From Eubacterium sp. (GTDB lineage: Bacteria; Bacillota; Clostridia; Oscillospirales; Acutalibacteraceae): a DNA stretch of 18,730 bases. The stretch lies in NCBI GenBank assembly GCA_029050995.1, contig JAIDLO010000025.1:1-18730 (forward strand), read 5' to 3'. Of this stretch, positions 12,572-18,730 are shown in pieces. Both the position numbers and the translations under genes were made by a program. How positions within the stretch are numbered: the first letter of the stretch is position 1; each line of letters starts with the position of its first letter. The notes below the pieces were generated by a model. It was not told the DNA's origin. It worked only from the letters and a program-made list of their open reading frames with translations, and searched no databases.

Positions 12572-15403
12572 ATGAAATTTACTAAAAAACTTTTTAGCCT
12601 GTTACTTGCAATCGCAATGCTCTTCAGCATAACCGCAGGCATAGACCTCTCTGCGTATGCAGCAACAAGCGGAGATTATGAATATGACATACTTGATGAC
12701 GGTACTGTTGAAATAACGGATTATACAGGGAATGAAACTAATTTAACCATACCAAATAAAATTGACGGTAAGGAAGTAACAAGTATTGGTTTTGCTGCAT
12801 TTACTGAGTGCAAAAGCTTAATAAGCATCGTAATTCCAAACAGTATTACAAGTATTGATAGTTATGCATTTTCTGAGTGCACAAGCTTAATAAATGTAAC
12901 AATTCCTAATAGTGTAACAAGCATTAGTGACCATGCATTTGCTTTGTGCAAAAGTTTAAAAACAATCACAATACCAAACAGTATAACAAATTTTGGCTTT
13001 TGTTTATTTGATGGATGCACAAATTTAAGTGATATAACAATACCAAGTAGTGTTACAAGTATTGATGATTATGCATTTAGTGGTTGTACAAGTTTAACAA
13101 GTATAACTGTAGATAAAAATAATAAAGTGTATGATAGTCGAAACAATTGTAATGCAATTATAGAAACTGAAAACAACACTCTTATTTGTGGATGTAAAAC
13201 TACTGTAATACCGAACAATGTAACAAGCATTGGTGATAATGCATTTGTGGGAATGAGCTTAACTAGCATAACAATTCCTAACAGCGTAACAAGCATTGGA
13301 GAGTATGCATTTGATGGTTGCTCAAGCTTAGCTGATATAACAATATCCAACAGGGTTACAAGTATTGGCGACGGTGCGTTTTGCGCCTGTAAAAGTTTAA
13401 CAAATATCACAATACCGAATAGTGTAGCAAGTATTGGTAGTAGTGCTTTTTTCGGATGTTCAAATTTGAAAAATATAACAATACCTAATAGTGTAACAAG
13501 TATCGGTAGTGGTGCATTTCAATATTGCTCAAGTTTAACAAATATTATAATACCAAGTAGTGTAAATTCTCTCGGCAATAATGTGTTTTTTGATTGTAAG
13601 AATTTAGAAAATATAACTGTTGATTCAAACAATAAAAATTATTTATCTTCAAATGGCGTATTGTACAACAAGAATAAAACTGAGATTCTTGCTTATCCAA
13701 GTGCAAGCTCAAGCTCTTCATGTACAATACCAAGCAGCATTACAAATATTGACAGTTACATATTTTATAACTGCAAAAATTTAAGCAGTATCACGATACC
13801 GAGTAATGTAACAAGTATTTGTAGTAATTCATTCGTTAATTGTTTTAATTTAACTAATATTACAGTAGATAAAGACAGTAAGGTTTACGACAACAGAGAT
13901 AATTGCAATGCTCTTATTGAAACAAAAACAAACACTTTGATTTTGGGTTGCAGCAATACCGTAATCCCTGATAGTGTAACTGCAATATCAGATTATGCTT
14001 TTTCAGGAAATAAAAAAATATCTAAAATAGCTATACCTTCCAGCGTTATTTCTATAGAAGAACATGCATTTTCAGGATGCGACAATTTGATTAATATCAC
14101 AGTAGACAAAAATAATAAAGCATTTGACAGCAGAGATAATTGTAATGCAATTATTGAAACTAAAACAAACACTTTATTTATAGGATGTGGTAATACTGCA
14201 ATTCCAAATAATGTAACAAATATTGGTTATGATGCATTTTCTGAATGTAGTAGTTTAACAAGTATTACTATTCCGGATAGTGTACATACTATCAATGACG
14301 GTGCATTTGAGTGGTGTGATAATTTAACAACTATTGTTTTTCCAAAAAATGTTTCTTATGTTGGTTCAATGGCATTATTTGCCTGTAAGAACCTAAATAA
14401 CATTGTTTTTTTGAATAAGAATTGTGAGATTTATTCAGCTGGTTTCGGCGGACAATTTTCAGATGAGGATTGGGCAACAAGAGCCGGGGCTGTAAATGCA
14501 ACTGTATATGGTTATGCTAATTCAACATCTGAAAGTTTTGCAAATGAATATGATAAAAAATTTATAGCAATTGATGATTATGATTGCAGTAAAGATAATC
14601 ATTGCTATATCAAAGTATCTAATTGCACACAGTGTGTTATTTGTGGAGAAATAAAAGAATGCAGTCATACATGGGACAATGGCAAAGTAACTAAAAAAGC
14701 TACTTGCAAAGCAACAGGTATCAAAACCATTACCTGCACAAAATGTGGAGAAACAAAAACAGAAACAATTGCAAAACTTGCGCATACATACAAAACAACT
14801 ACAACAAAGGCTACTACAAGCAAAAACGGCTCTAAGGTAACAAAGTGTTCTGTATGCGGTGCTAAGAAATCAAGCACAACAATCTATTCTCCAAAAACAA
14901 TTACCCTTTCAAAAGCATCCTATATATATAATGGTAAAGCACAGAAGCCAAGCGTAACTGTAAAAAACAGTAAAGGAAACAAGATTTCTGCAAGCAATTA
15001 TACTGTTAAATACACAAATAATAAAAATGTAGGCAAGGCTACTGTAACGATTACATTTAAAGGAAATTATAGTGGTACAGTTAAAAAGACATTTACCATT
15101 AAACCTAAATCAACAACGCTTTCAAGTGTAACAGCTAAATCCAAGGGCTTTACTGCAAAGTGGAAAAAGCAGGCAACGCAAACAACAGGTTATGAAATTC
15201 AATATTCAACAAGCAGTAAATTCTCAAGTGCGAAAACTGTAACTGTTTCCAAAAACAAAACAACATCAAAAACCGTTTCAAAGCTTAAAGCAAAGAAAAA
15301 GTATTATGTTCGTGTTCGCACATATAAAACGGTAAAAGTAAACGGCAAATCAACAAAGATTTATTCCGCTTGGAGTAAAGTAAAGAGTGTAAAAACTAAG
15401 TAA
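12572..15403 (+). CDS. Secreted BspA-type leucine-rich-repeat protein with Cys-rich, Ig-like and fibronectin III tail
   Basis: A 943-residue exported protein. Signal peptide: MKFTKK, a hydrophobic core, cleavage probably after AYA (about residue 30). Residues 36-640 hold about 20 repeats of roughly 23 residues of the LRR_5 type (I-P-N-S-V-T-S-I-G-x-x-A-F-x-x-C-x-S-L). Four inserts start with ITVD; three of these share NCNA-IET and a later GC. VYGYANSTSESFANEY (about 645-660) is the usual end cap. Residues 670-770 have several C-x-x-C-G units with HTW/HTY; 772-843 resemble an Ig-like domain (SYIYNGKAQKPSV); 844-943 a fibronectin III domain (GYEIQYS, YYVRVRTY). No LPXTG, dockerin or transmembrane anchor is seen. 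Likely roles are adhesion or surface binding; the ligand is unknown. SD is AGGAGG, 6 nt upstream. Confidence 0.92.
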   Translation: MKFTKKLFSLLLAIAMLFSITAGIDLSAYAATSGDYEYDILDDGTVEITDYTGNETNLTIPNKIDGKEVTSIGFAAFTECKSLISIVIPNSITSIDSYAFSECTSLINVTIPNSVTSISDHAFALCKSLKTITIPNSITNFGFCLFDGCTNLSDITIPSSVTSIDDYAFSGCTSLTSITVDKNNKVYDSRNNCNAIIETENNTLICGCKTTVIPNNVTSIGDNAFVGMSLTSITIPNSVTSIGEYAFDGCSSLADITISNRVTSIGDGAFCACKSLTNITIPNSVASIGSSAFFGCSNLKNITIPNSVTSIGSGAFQYCSSLTNIIIPSSVNSLGNNVFFDCKNLENITVDSNNKNYLSSNGVLYNKNKTEILAYPSASSSSSCTIPSSITNIDSYIFYNCKNLSSITIPSNVTSICSNSFVNCFNLTNITVDKDSKVYDNRDNCNALIETKTNTLILGCSNTVIPDSVTAISDYAFSGNKKISKIAIPSSVISIEEHAFSGCDNLINITVDKNNKAFDSRDNCNAIIETKTNTLFIGCGNTAIPNNVTNIGYDAFSECSSLTSITIPDSVHTINDGAFEWCDNLTTIVFPKNVSYVGSMALFACKNLNNIVFLNKNCEIYSAGFGGQFSDEDWATRAGAVNATVYGYANSTSESFANEYDKKFIAIDDYDCSKDNHCYIKVSNCTQCVICGEIKECSHTWDNGKVTKKATCKATGIKTITCTKCGETKTETIAKLAHTYKTTTTKATTSKNGSKVTKCSVCGAKKSSTTIYSPKTITLSKASYIYNGKAQKPSVTVKNSKGNKISASNYTVKYTNNKNVGKATVTITFKGNYSGTVKKTFTIKPKSTTLSSVTAKSKGFTAKWKKQATQTTGYEIQYSTSSKFSSAKTVTVSKNKTTSKTVSKLKAKKKYYVRVRTYKTVKVNGKSTKIYSAWSKVKSVKTK

Positions 15404-15405
15404 TT

Positions 15406-15438
15406 GTAGGGGACGATGACCACATCGTCCCGTTTTTT
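15406..15438 (+). terminator. Palindrome unit 4, used as terminator of the LRR gene
   Basis: GTAG leads into GGGACGATG, loop ACCA, CATCGTCCC (15423-15431), G, then six T. A 9-bp stem starting just after the stop codon; same family as the units at 8132-8236. Confidence 0.88.
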
Positions 15439-15460
15439 ATTGTTTAAACCTTGTAAAAAG

Positions 15461-15484
15461 CGGACGAGCAATGCTCGTTCCTAC
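15461..15484 (-). repeat. Palindrome unit 5 (GTAGG family)
   Basis: On the minus strand GTAGG leads to AACGAGC-ATT-GCTCGT and CCG. It is nearly identical to unit 1, 7.3 kb away, with one base change in the stem that leaves a wobble-type pair on the plus-strand RNA. Confidence 0.65.
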
Positions 15485-15489
15485 ACACA

Positions 15490-15522
15490 AAAAATCCTCA
15501 GAAATGAATTCTGAGGATTTTT
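15490..15522. terminator. Bidirectional terminator between the LRR and Nudix genes
   Basis: A perfect 14-bp stem, AAAAATCCTCAGAA against TTCTGAGGATTTTT with loop ATGAA. T-runs follow on both strands. It ends the minus-strand ara-Nudix cluster 4 bp after the Nudix stop and backs up the LRR gene terminator. Confidence 0.93.
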
Positions 15523-15526
15523 ATTT

Positions 15527-15985
15527 TTAACAATATAATGAGAATGGCGGATGGGAATTGCTTTCGAATTCGGAAAAGGTCAAGCCTTTATGATCTGAAA
15601 CAGCACTTTGTATCAGCTTTTTTGTTAAATCGGGAACATCATTTCGCTGCAAGGCTTCTTCAATTTTAATCCAGACAACCTCGCTGTTTTCGTCGTTATC
15701 CGACCTCGGTGTACCCGAAACATATTCAGCTTTAAAAGCAACATACCAATCGTGCATATTAAAACGAATTCCAATAATATTTTTCGGCTTTACAGTAACT
15801 CCTGTTTCTTCCAGATATTCCCGAACAAGCGCATCCTGAGGTGTTTCGTTATAATCAACATATCCACCGGGCAGAATCAGTTTGCCAATACCTGCACCAT
15901 AGGTATGCCTTGCCAACAAAACCTTTCCGTTGTGTATTACAACGCCTGTAACACTTTGTCCCCAATTTGTATTTCCGCTATCCAT
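15527..15985 (-). CDS. Nudix hydrolase
   Basis: A 152-residue Nudix protein that should cleave a nucleoside diphosphate linked to another group. The Nudix box is complete: Gly, five residues (YVDYN), Glu, seven residues (TPQDALV), then REYLEETGV, at about residues 41-63, preceded by GKLILPGG. The last glutamates bind the catalytic metal. It lies 24 nt after araD on the same strand, with GGAG about 10 nt before the ATG, and the cluster terminator follows it directly. It is probably the last gene of the arabinose transcript, though no arabinose-specific role is evident. The substrate (for example an ADP-sugar or dNTP) cannot be told. Confidence 0.92.
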   Translation of the reverse strand: MDSGNTNWGQSVTGVVIHNGKVLLARHTYGAGIGKLILPGGYVDYNETPQDALVREYLEETGVTVKPKNIIGIRFNMHDWYVAFKAEYVSGTPRSDNDENSEVVWIKIEEALQRNDVPDLTKKLIQSAVSDHKGLTFSEFESNSHPPFSLYC

Positions 15986-16009
15986 TTAACTTATGCTCCA
16001 AATATTCTA

Positions 16010-16720
16010 TTATTTATTCTGTCCGTAGTAAGCGTTTTTGCCGTGCTTTCTTTGATAATGCTTATCAAGGAGATATTGCTCTATGCCGATATTGGAATTC
16101 TCGCTCATTGCAGCAACCTGCTCTGTTCTTAAAGCCATTTTGGCAACCTCTTCAAGAATCAATGCATTTTCAACTGCCTTGAACGGATCCTTACCCCAAG
16201 TGAACGGACCATGACGATGAACAAGAACAGCAGGGCATTCCTCTGCCTTTATTCCCCTTTTCTCAAATTCTTCCACGATAACCTTACCCGTATTCAGCTC
16301 ATATTCGCCTGTAACCTCTGCTTCGGTAAGACCTCTTGCGCAAGGAACTGCGCCGTTTGCAAAATCAGCATGCGTTGTGCCGTAAGCAGGAATATCTCTG
16401 CCTGCCTGTGCCCAGGAGCAAGCCCAGCTTGAATGGGTATGCACAATGCCGCCGACATCTTCAAACTTTCTGTAAAGCTCAAGATGCGTAGGTGTATCGG
16501 ATGACGGATTGAGCTTACCCTCAACCTTATTTCCGTTTAAATCCATAACAACCATATCATCCGCTGTCATCGTGCTGTAAGGCACACCTGAGGGCTTTAT
16601 AACGAACAAGCCCTTATCCCTGTCTATTGCAGAAACATTGCCCCAGGTAAGCACAACAAGACCATATTCAACAAGCTGAAGATTGGCTCTGAAAACTTTT
16701 TCTTTAAGTTCTTCTAACAT
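16010..16720 (-). CDS. araD: L-ribulose-5-phosphate 4-epimerase
   Basis: A 236-residue class II aldolase-like epimerase converting L-ribulose 5-phosphate to D-xylulose 5-phosphate, the last dedicated step of arabinose breakdown. Residues matching the E. coli zinc site are all present at an offset of one: Asp75 (SSDTPTH), His94 and His96 (VHTHSSWAC), and His170 (HRHGPFTWG). The catalytic Asp119 is in GTTHADF and a C-terminal Tyr is at 231-232. GAGGGG lies about 7 nt before the ATG, and the gap from araA is 10 nt, so it is cotranscribed with araA. SSDTPTH and the conserved catalytic residues support AraD rather than the related fuculose aldolase FucA. Confidence 0.95.
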   Translation of the reverse strand: MLEELKEKVFRANLQLVEYGLVVLTWGNVSAIDRDKGLFVIKPSGVPYSTMTADDMVVMDLNGNKVEGKLNPSSDTPTHLELYRKFEDVGGIVHTHSSWACSWAQAGRDIPAYGTTHADFANGAVPCARGLTEAEVTGEYELNTGKVIVEEFEKRGIKAEECPAVLVHRHGPFTWGKDPFKAVENALILEEVAKMALRTEQVAAMSENSNIGIEQYLLDKHYQRKHGKNAYYGQNK

Positions 16721-16730
16721 AGTTTACCCC

Positions 16731-18203
16731 TCACATACCAAGCTTATATGCAACATCATTATAGAAAAGCTCTTTTCTGAATTCATTAATTTCAGTATTT
16801 TCATTGATATGAACGAACTCAACACCCATAATTTCTGCAAAATCACGCATATTTTCAGCAGTTAAGCTGTAGGAAAGCACGCTGTGGTGTGCGCCGCCTG
16901 CATAAATCCAAGCTTCAGCAGATGTCTGAAGGCAAGGAAGCGGTTTCCACAAAACGCCTGCAACAGGAAGCTTCGGCATATCATTTGTCTGTTCCTTACA
17001 TTCAACATCATTACAAATCATACGGAGTCTGTCGCCCATATCAACAAGTGTTACAACGATACCCTTACCTGTCTGTGCTTTAAACACAAGTCTTGCAGGA
17101 TCTTCTCTATCGCCGATACCAAGCGGATGAACCTGAATTTTAGCCTGTTCAGCAGCACAGCTTGGGTCAACCTCAAGCATATGAGAGCCGAGAAGCATTT
17201 CGTTATTCGGCTCAAAGTGATAGGTATAATCCTCCATAAACACAGTACCGCCGTTAAGCCCCTCTGCCATAGACTTCATAACGCGAAGCATTGCAGCAAC
17301 CTTCCAGTCGCCCTCTGCACCAAAGCCGTAGCCCTGACGCATTAAATCCTGTGCAGCAAGACCGGGGAGCTGGCGAAGTGCCTGCAAATCTTCAAAATTC
17401 GTATGGAACGCATTGAAATCGTATCTATCAAGGAATTTTTTGAGTGCAACCTCTTCCCTTGCCTGATAACGAACAGCTTCAATATTATCTGTATCCATAA
17501 TATAATGCTTTTCATATTCAGCCATCTGTGCATCAATTTCAGCTTCTGTTACAGCTTCAACCTCTTTGATTACATCGCCTACGCCGAAATGGTCTACCTG
17601 CCAGCCAAGCTTAATCTGTGCTTCAATCTTATCGCCGTCTGTTACAGCAACAGTTCTCATATTATCTGAAATACGAAGAACATGTGTTTTTCTTGATTCA
17701 GCAGCACCAACAGCAGCACGAATCCAAGTTTCCATTTTCTGCTGGAAAGCTTCATCCTTCCAATAGCCTGCGATAACTTTTCTCTTCAAACGCATACGAG
17801 CTGAAATGAATCCGTGCTCTCTGTCGCCGTGTGCAGACTGATTCAGATTCATAAAGTCCATATCAATATCATTCCAAGGAATATCCCTGTTGAACTGTGT
17901 ATTTACATGCAGATAAGGCTTCTGAAGTGCATTAAAGCCTGCAATCCAAGCCTTTGACGGAGAAAAGGTATGCATCCAGGTAATTACACCTGCGCACTTT
18001 TCATCGCAGTTTGCAGCCTGCATAACATCAAGAATTTCCTTTGATGTTTTTACGCAAGGCTTTGCAACGATTTTGCAAGGAAGCTTACTGCTCCATTCCT
18101 CGCACATTTCTTTAGAATGTGCATTGATTGTTTCAAAAATATCCTCTCCATAGAGGAACTGTGTTCCTACAACGAACCAAAATTCATAATCCTTAATTGA
18201 CAT
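16731..18203 (-). CDS. araA: L-arabinose isomerase
   Basis: A 490-residue isomerase turning L-arabinose into L-ribulose, manganese-dependent, cytoplasmic. It begins EFWFVVGTQFLYGE (7-20), typical of the family. The four residues of the active site are visible: Glu297 in GFGAEGDWK, Glu324 in FMEDYTYHF, His341 in GSHMLEVDP, and His440 in GGAHH. E. coli AraA has 500 residues. AAAGGGG lies before the ATG (spacer about 9). It follows the kinase gene by 18 nt and precedes araD by 10 nt. I see no catabolite or AraR-type operator in the window, since the cluster promoter lies beyond 18730. Confidence 0.97.
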   Translation of the reverse strand: MSIKDYEFWFVVGTQFLYGEDIFETINAHSKEMCEEWSSKLPCKIVAKPCVKTSKEILDVMQAANCDEKCAGVITWMHTFSPSKAWIAGFNALQKPYLHVNTQFNRDIPWNDIDMDFMNLNQSAHGDREHGFISARMRLKRKVIAGYWKDEAFQQKMETWIRAAVGAAESRKTHVLRISDNMRTVAVTDGDKIEAQIKLGWQVDHFGVGDVIKEVEAVTEAEIDAQMAEYEKHYIMDTDNIEAVRYQAREEVALKKFLDRYDFNAFHTNFEDLQALRQLPGLAAQDLMRQGYGFGAEGDWKVAAMLRVMKSMAEGLNGGTVFMEDYTYHFEPNNEMLLGSHMLEVDPSCAAEQAKIQVHPLGIGDREDPARLVFKAQTGKGIVVTLVDMGDRLRMICNDVECKEQTNDMPKLPVAGVLWKPLPCLQTSAEAWIYAGGAHHSVLSYSLTAENMRDFAEIMGVEFVHINENTEINEFRKELFYNDVAYKLGM

Positions 18204-18221
18204 AATATATACCCCTTTGTT

Positions 18222-18730
18222 TTATAAATTTTCGGCTGCTGCTTTCTGAACAGCAAAGCCGTTTTTATACAATTTCATATATTCCTTAAAGCCGTTTACA
18301 TCTTCGGCACACGGCTCGATTACAGAGCTTTTATACTTGCTGAAAACCTTTTCATCAAGATATGCTTCAAGCGATTTACCGCTGTTCTCAGCAGCATATC
18401 CGGCAAGCACGGCAATACCCCATGCACCGCCCTCGCCTGCTGTTTCCATAACAGCAACAGGCGTATTCATAGCACCAGCCATAAGCCTTTGACCAACTAC
18501 AGGTGTTTTAAACAGACCGCCGTGCCCCATAAGGCAGTCCAGCTGAACGCTTTCTTTTTCAAGAATTTCCATTCCGATTTTAAGCGTTGCCATCGTTGCA
18601 TAAATCTGCGCTCTCATAAAGTTTGCAAGATTAAAGGTTGAATTCAGCGTTCTTGCAAAAAGAGGTCTGCCCTCCTGAAGATGCGCAACAGGCTCGCACG
18701 AAAAATAATTGTAATTTATAATGCCGCCGC
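18222..18730 (-). CDS. araB: FGGY-family carbohydrate kinase, probable L-ribulokinase (C-terminal part)
   Basis: The C-terminal 168 or so residues are visible; the reading frame stays open to the window edge, starting GGIINYNYFS. GHGGLFKTPVVGQRLMAGAM and METAGEGGAWGIAVLAGY are typical of the ATP-binding C-terminal domain of FGGY sugar kinases. With araA and araD directly downstream, L-ribulose phosphorylation to L-ribulose 5-phosphate is the likely role, but the substrate-binding N-terminal domain is not in view, so a xylulokinase-like activity is not excluded. Confidence 0.85.
   Translation of the reverse strand, partial: GGIINYNYFSCEPVAHLQEGRPLFARTLNSTFNLANFMRAQIYATMATLKIGMEILEKESVQLDCLMGHGGLFKTPVVGQRLMAGAMNTPVAVMETAGEGGAWGIAVLAGYAAENSGKSLEAYLDEKVFSKYKSSVIEPCAEDVNGFKEYMKLYKNGFAVQKAAAENL

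Noticed and set aside
13069..13410. Antisense open frame of 113 residues within the LRR gene
   Set aside because: A repetitive shadow of the LRR coding strand without ribosome site or known domain.
12780..14360. CRISPR-like regular repeats of about 69 bp
   Set aside because: They are in frame inside a long ORF and encode 23-residue LRR_5 units; spacers are not unique and repeats are imperfect.

Overview
The window looks like chromosomal DNA of a low-GC, endospore-forming gut Clostridia (Ruminococcaceae/Oscillospiraceae-like). I infer this from a clear SpoIIID homologue, AT-rich genes with strong Firmicutes-type ribosome sites, near-consensus sigma-A promoters, a classic SAM-I riboswitch on metK, and a BspA-type leucine-rich-repeat surface protein with the Cys-rich, Ig-like and fibronectin tail common in such genomes. 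I see no rRNA, tRNA, transposase, phage gene or CRISPR array.

Layout. Positions 1-4025 (minus strand) hold a tightly packed cluster: a GNAT acetyltransferase, a 999-residue GH2 beta-galactosidase, acpS, and the start of the NAD(P)H-hydrate repair gene, the last three overlapping end to start. Positions 4160-5590 (plus) hold spoIIID and proC. They are separated by 381 bp with no gene, which carries two palindromic elements, a duplicated hairpin motif and a structured proC leader. Positions 5630-8038 (minus) are a TetR regulator, ABC ATPase and FtsX-type permease operon behind a perfect -35/-10 promoter and a palindromic operator candidate. Positions 8241-10557 (minus) are a SAM-riboswitch-controlled metK followed by a metallo-beta-lactamase-fold protein. 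Positions 10636-15438 (plus) hold an SDR enzyme fused to a zinc-ribbon-like tail, then a secreted LRR protein preceded by a long, strongly folded leader. Positions 15490-18730 (minus) are an araB-araA-araD-Nudix cluster for L-arabinose use; araB runs off the window.

The most interesting items are non-coding. (1) A 160-nt leader upstream of the LRR gene starts at the base of a 23-bp helix and ends in mutually exclusive antiterminator and terminator hairpins, which is the layout of a riboswitch or attenuator; I do not recognise the class. (2) Five short GTAGG-headed palindromes share their flanks while their stems change in a compensatory way; two serve as intrinsic terminators. (3) proC has a compact leader hairpin with a possible bulge-to-loop pseudoknot, and part of the motif recurs downstream of spoIIID.
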